Source: Ferrimonas gelatinilytica
GTDB taxonomy: Bacteria; Pseudomonadota; Gammaproteobacteria; Enterobacterales; Shewanellaceae
Reading direction: 5' to 3'
NCBI RefSeq assembly: GCF_039544205.1
Contig: NZ_BAABLF010000029.1
Coordinates: forward strand, 1 to 64,000
DNA: 64,000 nucleotides
Under the pieces are notes generated by a model. The model was given only the letters and a program-made list of their open reading frames with translations. It was not told where the DNA came from and searched no databases. Position numbers and translations under genes: made by a program. Positions 6,198-16,274 of this stretch are shown here, piece by piece (the stretch's first letter is position 1; every line of letters starts with the position of its first letter).

Positions 6198-7112
6198 ATG
6201 ACCCTCTGGCTTGATCTTTTTACTCTCTACCCCTGGCTGTTTCTTCTGCTAACCGGCCTGACGGGACTGATTCTCGGCAGCTTCCTCAATGTGGTGATCC
6301 ACCGACTGCCGATCATGATGGAGCGGGAGTGGCGCGCCGAGTGCTCGGAGTTTCTGGCCGAGGATGGGAGCGCCACCGCCCCCTCCCCTGCCCGTGCAGT
6401 TCCTGCGCAAGAGGAGGAGCCGCGCTACAACCTGCTGGTTCCCGGCAGCGCCTGCCCCCACTGTAAAACCGCCATCCCCGCCTGGCGCAACATCCCTCTT
6501 CTGAGCTACCTGCTGCAGAAGGGGCGCTGCCATCACTGTGATAAACCCATCTCGGCGCGCTATCCCCTGGTAGAACTGGCCACCGGCGTCGTCACTCTGG
6601 GGCTGGCCTGGCTGCTCGGCCCGACGCCGGAGTTTCTGGCGGCCTGGGTTCTGACCCTGGGGCTGATCGCCCTGGCGGCTATCGACATGGACACCCTGCT
6701 GCTGCCGGATCAGATCACCCTGCCGCTGCTTTGGCTTGGTTTGCTGGTGAACCTCAGCGGCCTCTTCGTGCCCCTTGAAGATGCGGTGATCGGCGCAGCA
6801 GCCGGCTATCTATCGCTTTGGATCATCTTCCAAGGCTTTAAGTTGCTTACCGGCAAAGAGGGGATGGGCTATGGTGACTTCAAACTGCTGGCGCTGTTCG
6901 GTGCCTGGTTTGGCTGGCAGTGCCTGCTGACAGTAATGCTGATCGCCTCCTTCGGCGGCGCCCTGTTTGGCATCACCATGATAGTTAGCGGCAAGCTCAA
7001 CCGGGAAAACCCGATGCCCTTCGGACCCTGGATCGCCTTCGGTGGTTTTGTCTACCTCTGCTTTGGTCAGCAGCTGGTAGCTTGGTACCTGACCCGAATG
7101 GTGGGGCTCTAA
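6198..7112 (+). CDS. pilD: Prepilin leader peptidase and N-methyltransferase PilD
   Basis: PilD cleaves the prepilin leader after glycine and methylates the new N-terminal phenylalanine, for type IV pilins and type II secretion pseudopilins. The 304-residue product has paired zinc motifs C86-x2-C89 and C111-x2-C114, catalytic aspartates in AIDMDT (D163/D165) and GYGDFK (D227), and multiple membrane helices. An Ala/Pro/Glu-rich insert (~50-75) lengthens the cytoplasmic loop. ATG 6198 is preferred over an in-frame TTG at 6186. The stop codon TAA (7110-7112) lies inside GCTCTAAGAGC, the first motif of repeat copy B. Confidence 0.95.
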   Translation: MTLWLDLFTLYPWLFLLLTGLTGLILGSFLNVVIHRLPIMMEREWRAECSEFLAEDGSATAPSPARAVPAQEEEPRYNLLVPGSACPHCKTAIPAWRNIPLLSYLLQKGRCHHCDKPISARYPLVELATGVVTLGLAWLLGPTPEFLAAWVLTLGLIALAAIDMDTLLLPDQITLPLLWLGLLVNLSGLFVPLEDAVIGAAAGYLSLWIIFQGFKLLTGKEGMGYGDFKLLALFGAWFGWQCLLTVMLIASFGGALFGITMIVSGKLNRENPMPFGPWIAFGGFVYLCFGQQLVAWYLTRMVGL

Positions 7113-7432
7113 GAGCAGGTGCGAGTTCCTAGTTCCTGGTTCCTAAGAGCAGGTTCTAGGTACTAGGTACTAGGTACTAGGTACTAGGTACTAGGTACTA
7201 GGTACTAGGTACTAGATACTAGATACTAGATACTAGGTTCTAGGTCCTAAGAGCTAAAAGTCGAGGAACTAGGAACTGTTCTTCCCAGAAACTGCTCTTC
7301 CTAGAAACTGCTCTTCCTAGGACCTAGGCTCCATCCTAGGACCTAGCAGCCGGCTCTTGCTCTTAGAACCTAGGCTTTTTCCTAGCGCCCGGGGCCTTCT
7401 TTAGGAGCTCGGAATCGCTCTTCCCAGGAACT
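7106..7432. repeat. CTAG-heptamer intergenic element, copy B
   Basis: After AGTTCCT, AGTTCCT, GGTTCCT and the AAGAGC cap (7124-7150) come fourteen heptamers in perfect register from 7151 to 7248: one AGGTTCT, eight AGGTACT, three AGATACT, one AGGTTCT and one AGGTCCT. They are capped by AAGAGC (7249-7254). The right half (7262-7432) carries opposite-sense motifs: AGGAACTAGGAACTG, repeated CTGCTCTTCCTAG, GGACCTAGG, AGCCGGCT and GCTCTTAGAACCTAGG. The two halves can pair, so a transcript would form a long imperfect hairpin. The element begins over the pilD stop and ends about 30 bp before coaE. No promoter or gene is seen inside. Confidence 0.9.
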
Positions 7433-7462
7433 GCGTTTTCGGCTTTGCAATACGGAGAATGG

Positions 7463-8104
7463 ATGGCGATGAGCCATTACTGGATCGGCCTGACCGGCGG
7501 CATCGGCTCCGGAAAAACCCAGGTCAGCAATGCCTTTGCGGATCTGGGCATCACCGTGGTGGATACCGACCTGATTGCCCGGGAGGTGGTTGCCCCCGGT
7601 ACGCCGGGCCTGGCCGCCATCGCAGACCACTTCGGCCCAGAGGTACTGCATCCCGATGGCAGCCTGGACAGGGCAAAGCTGCGCCAACGGGTGTTTGCCG
7701 ATGAGCAGGCGCGGCAGTGGCTGAACCAGCTGACCCACCCCCTGATCCGTGAGGCAATGCTGGCCCAGTGCCGCGCCGCCACCAGCCCCTATGTCATCGT
7801 CGTGGTCCCCCTGCTGGCCGAAGGTGACATGCAGCCACTCTTTCAACGCATCCTCGTTGTGGATGTCCCTGAGTCGGTACAGATCACCCGTACCTCTGTC
7901 CGGGATGGCAATGACATCGAACAGGTAAAACGTATCCTTGCCCGCCAGGCCAGCCGCAAACAACGTCTGGCCATCGCCGACGATGTGATCGACAATAGCG
8001 GAACCAAGGAAGCATTAAAGGCACAACTGCTTCCTTTGCATCAGTTTTATCTCGATCAAGCGGAGAAGGCGAATGTGGCTGGTATACGAACAACCCCTCA
8101 ATGA
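7463..8104 (+). CDS. coaE: Dephospho-CoA kinase
   Basis: CoaE phosphorylates the 3'-hydroxyl of dephospho-CoA with ATP, the last step of coenzyme A synthesis. P-loop GGIGSGKT spans residues 12-19, DTDLIAREV follows near 34-42, and the lid/nucleoside-kinase region includes RDGNDIEQVKRILARQ. The 213-residue length is typical. GGAG lies 5 nt before ATG 7463; a longer TTG start at 7445 looks less likely. Its 3' end overlaps zapD by 32 nt. Confidence 0.95.
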   Translation: MAMSHYWIGLTGGIGSGKTQVSNAFADLGITVVDTDLIAREVVAPGTPGLAAIADHFGPEVLHPDGSLDRAKLRQRVFADEQARQWLNQLTHPLIREAMLAQCRAATSPYVIVVVPLLAEGDMQPLFQRILVVDVPESVQITRTSVRDGNDIEQVKRILARQASRKQRLAIADDVIDNSGTKEALKAQLLPLHQFYLDQAEKANVAGIRTTPQ

Positions 8105-8819
8105 AACCATCCGCAGTTACCTGAGAATCGAGGCGGTTTACCAGCAAGCCGGAGCCCACGCCCTCTTTCCCTATCCGGGCACGGAAGTGGCCTTTTTCCG
8201 TACCCTGTTTGAACTGGGTGAGCTGATGGAAAGAACGGACCTGCGCAGTGACCTCATTAAAGACCTTGATCGCCAACTCCAGCATATCGACAGTTGGCGC
8301 CCCCTCCCCAGTGTTGACCATCAACAGTTGGACCGGCTTGAGCAGCGCCTTAAGCGGCTGAGCCGGGAGCTTCAACAACTCACCCGACCTACCCAACCTT
8401 TGAAGGAAGATCGCTTCCTGGGAGCCCTGAGACAACGTCTGAGCATCCCAGGGGGTTACGGCAGCTTCGACCTGCCCCAGCTTCACCACTGGTTGGCTCG
8501 CCCGGCGGAACAGAAAGCGGCAGACGCCCAATACTGGCTGAAACTGCTGGCGCCCATCACCGCCTCGGTGGAAAACCTGCTGATGTTGTTGCGGGATCGG
8601 GGACAGTGGCAGGAACAGATGGCCATCAATGGCGCTTATCAGGCGAGCAGCCCACAGGAGGTTGATCTGCTCAGGGTGAAACTCAAACAGGAGTACGGCG
8701 TCTACCCCGCCATCAGCGCCCACAGAAACCGATTCACCATCCACCTCATCAACAACGAGACAGGCAAAGCGGATCCGCGTAACCTGCCGATCCAGATTCA
8801 CCTGTCGACGGAGCGTTAA
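8073..8819 (+). CDS. zapD: Cell division protein ZapD (FtsZ bundling factor)
   Basis: ZapD is a cytoplasmic protein that cross-links FtsZ protofilaments and stabilises the Z-ring. The 248 residues fit the family: YEQPLNETIRSYLRIE at the N terminus, an alpha-helical first domain, and a beta-rich C-terminal domain ending in FTIHLINNETG and IQIHL. GGAGAAGGCGA precedes the ATG inside coaE. The stop overlaps yacG by 1 nt (TAATG). The order coaE-zapD-yacG is conserved in gammaproteobacteria. Confidence 0.95.
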   Translation: MWLVYEQPLNETIRSYLRIEAVYQQAGAHALFPYPGTEVAFFRTLFELGELMERTDLRSDLIKDLDRQLQHIDSWRPLPSVDHQQLDRLEQRLKRLSRELQQLTRPTQPLKEDRFLGALRQRLSIPGGYGSFDLPQLHHWLARPAEQKAADAQYWLKLLAPITASVENLLMLLRDRGQWQEQMAINGAYQASSPQEVDLLRVKLKQEYGVYPAISAHRNRFTIHLINNETGKADPRNLPIQIHLSTER

Positions 8820-9034
8820 TGACCCTCAAAGTTCCCTGTCCCACCTGCCAAGCTGAGGTTACCTGGGACGCCCAGCACCCCTTTCGTCCCTTCTGCAGCG
8901 AACGCTGCAAGCTGATCGACCTGGGCGAGTGGGCCGAAGAGCGCAACACCATTCCGGGTAAAACAGAGCTACCCGACGAGTTTGATATCAGCGAACCGGA
9001 CTTTTTCCTGAGTGACGACGACGAGGACTCCTGA
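8819..9034 (+). CDS. yacG: DNA gyrase inhibitor YacG, zinc-binding
   Basis: A 71-residue zinc-ribbon protein with cysteines in CPTC near the start and C-x3-C (CSERC) about 20 residues later, followed by the family segment KLIDLGEWAEE. The acidic tail (SDDDEDS) is usual. E. coli YacG binds GyrB and blocks DNA binding. It is translationally coupled to zapD through TAATG. It converges on mutT with only 11 bp between the stop codons. Confidence 0.93.
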   Translation: MTLKVPCPTCQAEVTWDAQHPFRPFCSERCKLIDLGEWAEERNTIPGKTELPDEFDISEPDFFLSDDDEDS

Positions 9035-9045
9035 GCGCTCCTCGG

Positions 9046-9459
9046 CTACTCGACAACGCGCTCCAAGCCAAGCCGCTCCAGCACCGCCTCAACAATCGGC
9101 CGGTTCGCCGCCGGCATCGCCAGCGCTTTAAGCTGCTCGAGGGTAACCCATTCAATAGGGTTGCCCTCTTTAGGCCTAGGCTCGCCCTCGAAGCTGGTGA
9201 TCAGAAAAACCGTCAGCGCCACCCGGCGATCACCATAGTCATGGCTTATCTCATACAGCAGCTCACTCTGAAGCACCCGTAGCCCGACCTCCTCCAGGAA
9301 CTCCCTGGCCAGGGCAGACTCGACGTCTTCGCCAGGCTCCACCTTGCCCCCCGGGAACTCCCACAGCCCCCCCTGGTGCTGCTCAGGGGCTCTCAGCGCC
9401 ACCAACACCTCAGCATTGCCATTCACAGCCACTCCGATGGCCACCTGAATCGCTTTCAT
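9046..9459 (-). CDS. mutT: 8-oxo-dGTP diphosphatase (Nudix hydrolase)
   Basis: MutT removes oxidised 8-oxo-dGTP from the nucleotide pool to prevent A:T to C:G transversions. The Nudix box is complete: G38-x5-E44-x7-R52-E53-x2-E56-E57-x-G59. The family N terminus (IQVAIGVAVN) and GGLWEFPGGK are clear. The start is set by GGAGAAAGAG directly before ATG at 9459, giving 137 residues; the longer upstream frame would run into the terminator hairpin. secA-mutT is the classic order; here they are separated by repeat copy C and a terminator. Confidence 0.94.
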   Translation of the reverse strand: MKAIQVAIGVAVNGNAEVLVALRAPEQHQGGLWEFPGGKVEPGEDVESALAREFLEEVGLRVLQSELLYEISHDYGDRRVALTVFLITSFEGEPRPKEGNPIEWVTLEQLKALAMPAANRPIVEAVLERLGLERVVE

Positions 9460-9474
9460 CTCTTTCTCCGATAA

Positions 9475-9506
9475 CAAAACGGGCAACCCGATGGGGTTGC
9501 CCGTTT
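9475..9506 (-). terminator. Rho-independent terminator downstream of secA
   Basis: AACGGGCAACCC (9478-9489) and GGGTTGCCCGTT (9494-9505) form a 12-bp stem. On the minus strand it runs into TTTTG. It lies beyond repeat copy C, so a secA transcript ending here would carry the whole repeat in its 3' untranslated region. Confidence 0.8.
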
Positions 9507-9536
9507 GGGGCTGTTGTAAGCCAGGTTCAAGGAGCC

Positions 9537-9776
9537 GGTTCTTAGAGCGGGAACTAGCTCCTAGCTCCTAGTTCCTAGTTCCTAGTTCCTAGTTCCTGAG
9601 AGCAGGATGCTAGAACCTAGGTTCTAGGTTCTAGGTTCTAGGTTCTAGGTTCTAAGAGCGGGGTTTTAGGAGCTCATTCCTGCTCTTTGCTCTTAGAACC
9701 TAGGCTCTTTCCTAGTACCTAGGCTCTTCCCTAGGAACCAGGAACCGCTCTGCCTAGGAACCGCTCTTCCAGGGAA
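9537..9776. repeat. CTAG-heptamer intergenic element, copy C
   Basis: The left part has two AGCTCCT and four AGTTCCT heptamers in register (9556-9597) capped by GAGAGC, then five AGGTTCT heptamers (9619-9653) capped by AAGAGC (9654-9659). The right part (9677-9776) has the opposite sense: TGCTCTTTGCTCTTAG, AACCTAGG, CCTAGTACCTAGG, CTAGGAACCAGG and CCGCTCTTCC. Its right edge ends 6 bp from the secA stop codon. It occupies the gene-free interval between secA and mutT. Confidence 0.88.
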
Positions 9777-9782
9777 CGGCGC

Positions 9783-12509
<2,727 letters not shown>

Positions 12510-12582
12510 TGCCTTACATCGCTACTGAACACGGCATGCGCCAGCTTCATGCCAGCGCCGTAATGGGTTTCTCGGATCCTGC

Positions 12583-13485
12583 TCAACGGAGAGGCTTGCG
12601 GTAAACGTAAGCCGCAGGATCCACCTGTTTGTCGTTTTTTAACACTTCGTAGTGCACGTGGGGACCGGTAGAGCGACCTGTATTACCCAGCAGGCCGATG
12701 ACCTCTCCCTTATCCACCACCTGGCCAAGTTCGACCAGATTTTCCTTGTTGTGCGCATAACGGGTTTTCAAGCCGTTACCATGATCAATCTCGACCAGCT
12801 TGCCATAGCCGAACATGGTGCCCACATAGGAGACCACGCCGGCGCCAGTGGCAATGATATTCCCCCCTTCAGAGCCGGCAAAGTCCACGCCGCGGTGTTT
12901 GCGACGCTGGCCGGTGAAGGGATCATTACGGTAACCGAATGAGGAGGACTGCCACCCCTTGTCGACGGGACGGCCACTCAGGAAACGATCATTATCGATA
13001 TGGTGATGACGATCGAGGGTTTCAAGTAGGGGAAGCTGACTATCGACACGATCCAGTCGCTTCAACAGCTGATCCATCTCACTAATCAAAAGATCCAACT
13101 GGATATCATCCCGGCCGGGTGCATCGACACCGCCGATCCCGACATCACTTTCGAAGTCGAACTGATCGGACATCTCAGCCCGATCAGCCAGGGCGGAGCC
13201 CACCGCTTCGACACGATTCATCCGAGCCTGGATACGCCCCAAACGCGCCGCCAACAGGGAAAGCTGAGCCTCGGTCTCTTCCCGCAGCTGCCGCAGCTGT
13301 TGCTGTGCCTGCTGACTCTTGGCTTCACCCTGGCTTTCCTGGTAGCTCAGTCGCAGTTGCTCACTCTGGTGCTGCCAGAGGCTAATCCCCGCGGCCACCA
13401 GTACTACGGGCAGCAGCAACCAGCGCTTGCCCGGCTCGAAGCGGCGAACGCCCTGCTTTGTTCGAAGAAAGACTGTTACACTCAT
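12583..13485 (-). CDS. M23 family peptidoglycan metallopeptidase, membrane-anchored
   Basis: The 300-residue protein has one membrane segment (~21-38), a periplasmic coiled coil (~42-105) and a C-terminal LytM/M23 domain. Zinc ligands are intact: H197 and D201 in HRGVDF, H278 in HVHYE, with H245 and H276 as catalytic histidines. It is thus predicted to be an active endopeptidase rather than an EnvC-type activator. The gene sits upstream of secA and divergent from dciA, with only 30 bp between start codons. The same neighbours occur around Pseudomonas PA4404. Confidence 0.88.
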   Translation of the reverse strand: MSVTVFLRTKQGVRRFEPGKRWLLLPVVLVAAGISLWQHQSEQLRLSYQESQGEAKSQQAQQQLRQLREETEAQLSLLAARLGRIQARMNRVEAVGSALADRAEMSDQFDFESDVGIGGVDAPGRDDIQLDLLISEMDQLLKRLDRVDSQLPLLETLDRHHHIDNDRFLSGRPVDKGWQSSSFGYRNDPFTGQRRKHRGVDFAGSEGGNIIATGAGVVSYVGTMFGYGKLVEIDHGNGLKTRYAHNKENLVELGQVVDKGEVIGLLGNTGRSTGPHVHYEVLKNDKQVDPAAYVYRKPLR

Positions 13486-13515
13486 CAGGCCTACAAATCT
13501 AATGTTCCATCATTA

Positions 13516-13971
13516 ATGAAAACCAAACCGCAAGACATGGCCAAACTGGCCAGCAAACGCTTCGGTCAACTGCAGCGGCACAGCGGCCAACTTGACCGCC
13601 TCAGGGAGGCCCTGCTTCCCCTGCTCGATCCCGCCATGCATACGCAGTTTCGTATCGCCAATCTGCGGGATGGCAAGCTTGTACTTGAACTGACCTCCGC
13701 CGCCTGGGCTACCCGACTGCAGTATCAGCGCCTGGATATCTTGTCACAGCTGCGCCAACAAGGGTTCCCCATGCTCACGACTATCGAGTTTAAAGTCAAC
13801 CCGGCGCTTTCGCGTCTTTCTCAGCCGAAAAAGGCGCCTGCTTCCAAAACCTTAAGCGTCAACGCCAGCAGCCACCTTGAAGCCTTGGCCGACAGCATCG
13901 GGGGAGAGTTGGGGGAGAAGCTGAAAAAGTTGGCCGCCCACGGGGGACGGCCAACAAAAAGATCCGATTAA
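13516..13971 (+). CDS. dciA: DciA-type (DUF721) replicative helicase loader
   Basis: The 151-residue protein carries the DUF721 fold: an N-terminal KH-like part with LREALLPLLDP, FRIANLRDGKLVLELTSAAWATRLQY and a LLSQL-like helix, then a polar, basic tail. DciA proteins load DnaB in the majority of bacteria that lack DnaC. The position between the M23 peptidase/secA and lpxC matches dciA of Pseudomonas. It is the only plus-strand gene in this stretch. Its last 4 nt overlap the tail of the convergent lpxC. Confidence 0.85.
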   Translation: MKTKPQDMAKLASKRFGQLQRHSGQLDRLREALLPLLDPAMHTQFRIANLRDGKLVLELTSAAWATRLQYQRLDILSQLRQQGFPMLTTIEFKVNPALSRLSQPKKAPASKTLSVNASSHLEALADSIGGELGEKLKKLAAHGGRPTKRSD

Positions 13972-14879
13972 GCCAGTGATGGTGCCAGGTAGTCCATCGG
14001 CACCTCCTGGGGTCGGTCGAAGCTGACCATCTCCCAAGCGGATGCATCCTCCAGCACAGCACGCACCAGAGCGTTGTTAAGCGCATGACCCGACTTATGG
14101 GCGCGGAACTCACCCAGGATGGCATGACCAGCCAGGTAGAGATCCCCCACGGCATCCAGGATCTTGTGCTTCACAAACTCATCCGGGTCCCGCAGACCGT
14201 CCGGGTTGAGGATCCGGTACTCATCCAGCACGATGGCATTTTCCATGCTGCCGCCAAGACAGAGGTTGTTGGCACGCAGGAACTCGATATCTTTCATGAA
14301 GCCGAAAGTACGGGCCTTGCTGATGGTCCGGCTAAAGGCCCGGGCGGAGAAATCCAGGGCCAGTCGCTGGGCACTCTGGCTGATGGCCGGGTGCTGGAAA
14401 TCAATGGAGAAGTCGAGCCGGAAGCCGTTGTAGGGACGGAACTCCGCCCACTTGTCACCCTCTTCCACACGCACGGTTTTACGCAGACGCAGGTATTTCT
14501 TGGACGCGGACTGCTCTGCGATGCCGGCGCTTTGCAACAGGAACAGGAAGGGGCTCGAACTGCCATCCATGATCGGGATTTCAGGAGCATCCACCTCGAT
14601 ATAGGCGTTGTCCACGCCCAGGCTGGCCAGGGCCGCCATCAGGTGCTCTACCGTCAGGACCTTAACACCCTGCTCGTTGGCGAGGCCGGAGCAGAGGGTG
14701 GTCTCCTTAATCAGATCCGCGCGAGCAGGGACCTCCACCGCCGGCGTCAAATCGACCCGTCGGAAGACGATCCCGGTATCAACCGGGGCAGGCTTCATCA
14801 CGATCGTCACCTTCTTACCGGAGTGCAAACCCACACCGGAAGCTTGGATTGGACGTTGAAGCGTCAGCTGTTTACTCAT
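13968..14879 (-). CDS. lpxC: UDP-3-O-acyl-N-acetylglucosamine deacetylase
   Basis: LpxC performs the committed zinc-dependent deacetylation in lipid A synthesis. The 303-residue product shows the zinc motif VEHLMAAL, the HKILDAVGDL segment carrying the other ligands, and a GHALNNALV loop. The start MSKQLTLQRPIQASGVGLHSG matches the family; the longer open frame upstream is rejected. GGAG lies 10 nt before the ATG. Its own promoter probably lies in the 148-bp gap after ftsZ. It ends the dcw cluster, as in E. coli. Confidence 0.97.
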   Translation of the reverse strand: MSKQLTLQRPIQASGVGLHSGKKVTIVMKPAPVDTGIVFRRVDLTPAVEVPARADLIKETTLCSGLANEQGVKVLTVEHLMAALASLGVDNAYIEVDAPEIPIMDGSSSPFLFLLQSAGIAEQSASKKYLRLRKTVRVEEGDKWAEFRPYNGFRLDFSIDFQHPAISQSAQRLALDFSARAFSRTISKARTFGFMKDIEFLRANNLCLGGSMENAIVLDEYRILNPDGLRDPDEFVKHKILDAVGDLYLAGHAILGEFRAHKSGHALNNALVRAVLEDASAWEMVSFDRPQEVPMDYLAPSLA

Positions 14880-14925
14880 AGAGACTGTGCTCCTGCTATC
14901 TGATACGGCATAACAAACGGCGCAT

Positions 14926-14954
14926 AGATTACCACAGACTGCTGACATGACCAA
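14926..14954 (-). promoter_or_regulatory. Candidate lpxC promoter
   Basis: On the minus strand TTGGTC, a 17-bp spacer and TAATCT, preceded by TGG (extended -10 form), lie 47 bp upstream of the lpxC ATG. Box matches are only three of six each, so this is tentative. Confidence 0.3.
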
Positions 14955-15027
14955 AGACTGGCCAGACCAACCACCCCAAAAGGGCAATTATCCCTGTCCA
15001 TCTTTGCTGCCAGGCAGTCTTAAGGCA

Positions 15028-16245
15028 TCAATCCGCCTGACGGCGCAAAAATGCCGGGATATCCAGGTAATGCTCCGAGCTCTGCGGCTGCTTGGCCGCC
15101 GCCGCACTGCCGTTACCATGTCCCGGTGCAGCGGAACGTGGGGTCTCTACCTGGGTTTCCTTGGTCACTGCACCTTGGGCAGTGGCTGCAACCGCGGGAG
15201 TTTCCAGCTGACGTTCAGCAGGCTGGGCCGCACGGTTTTCCGCCGCCTTGGTCACCGGCTTGCTCACCAGTTGGATATCCGGCTTGCGCTCGGCACCGAT
15301 ACCTGTGGCGACCACGGTGACCCGCAGCTCATCGCTCATCTCAGGATCGATCACCGCGCCCACCACGACGGTAGCGTTTTCGGACGCGTAAGCCTTCACA
15401 TGGTTACCGACGGTTTCAAACTCTTCGATGCTGATATCCAGGCCAGCGGTGATGTTCACCAGCACGCCCCGGGCACCGGACAGGTCGATATCTTCCAGCA
15501 GTGGGCTGGCGACCGCCGCCTCCGCCGCTTCCTCGGCACGATCTTCACCACGGGCGACACCGGTGCCCATCATGGCGTTCCCCATTTCGGACATCACGGT
15601 CTTCACATCGGCAAAGTCGACGTTGATCAGGCCCGGACGGGTGATCAGCTCGGCGATCCCCTGCACCGCGCCCAGTAGCACGTTGTTGGCGGCCTTAAAA
15701 GCATCCAACAGGCTGGTACGTCCACCCAGCACCTTCATCAGCTTGTCGTTGGGCACGGTGATCAAAGAGTCCACCTGCTTCGACAACTGCTCGATACCCT
15801 GGTCGGCAAAAGCGGAGCGCTTCTTGCCTTCGAAGGAGAACGGCTTGGTGACCACGGCAACCGTGAGGATCCCCTCCTCCTTGGCCACCTCCGCCACGAC
15901 CGGCGCAGCGCCGGTGCCTGTTCCGCCCCCCATGCCGGCAGCAATAAACACCATATCGGAACCGGTGATGGCGGCGCGGATGGTTTCCCGATCCTCAAGC
16001 GCCGCCTCGCGGCCGATCTCCGGGTTGGCACCCGCTCCCAGGCCCTTAGTGACGTTCTTACCCAGCTGGATGGTGGTCTGCGCCGACGACTTGCGCAGTG
16101 CCTGGGAATCGGTGTTGGCGCAGATAAAATCTACCCCTTCTATGGTCTGCTCCACCATGTGCTCGACGGCATTACCGCCGCCCCCGCCGACCCCAACGAC
16201 TTTGATGACCGCGTCATCACTGTGACTGTCTACGATCTCAAACAT
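15028..16245 (-). CDS. ftsZ: Cell division GTPase FtsZ
   Basis: FtsZ is the tubulin homologue that forms the Z-ring. The 405-residue protein has the glycine-rich N-terminal loop (GVGGGGGNAV), the tubulin signature GGGTGTG at 106-112, the T7 loop NVDFADVKTVM, a variable Ala/Glu-rich linker and the conserved C-terminal peptide DIPAFLRRQ that binds FtsA, ZipA and ZapD. GGAGAG precedes the ATG. It follows ftsA after 29 bp. Confidence 0.98.
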   Translation of the reverse strand: MFEIVDSHSDDAVIKVVGVGGGGGNAVEHMVEQTIEGVDFICANTDSQALRKSSAQTTIQLGKNVTKGLGAGANPEIGREAALEDRETIRAAITGSDMVFIAAGMGGGTGTGAAPVVAEVAKEEGILTVAVVTKPFSFEGKKRSAFADQGIEQLSKQVDSLITVPNDKLMKVLGGRTSLLDAFKAANNVLLGAVQGIAELITRPGLINVDFADVKTVMSEMGNAMMGTGVARGEDRAEEAAEAAVASPLLEDIDLSGARGVLVNITAGLDISIEEFETVGNHVKAYASENATVVVGAVIDPEMSDELRVTVVATGIGAERKPDIQLVSKPVTKAAENRAAQPAERQLETPAVAATAQGAVTKETQVETPRSAAPGHGNGSAAAAKQPQSSEHYLDIPAFLRRQAD

Positions 16246-16274
16246 ATGTTTCTCTCCATTTGCCCGCGTCCTGT

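Noticed and set aside
7151..7248. Heptamer array as a CRISPR array
   Set aside because: Units are 7 bp with no spacers, and no cas genes are in the window.
12510..12582. A secM-like arrest peptide ahead of secA
   Set aside because: The gap is 73 bp with no start, signal sequence or arrest motif.
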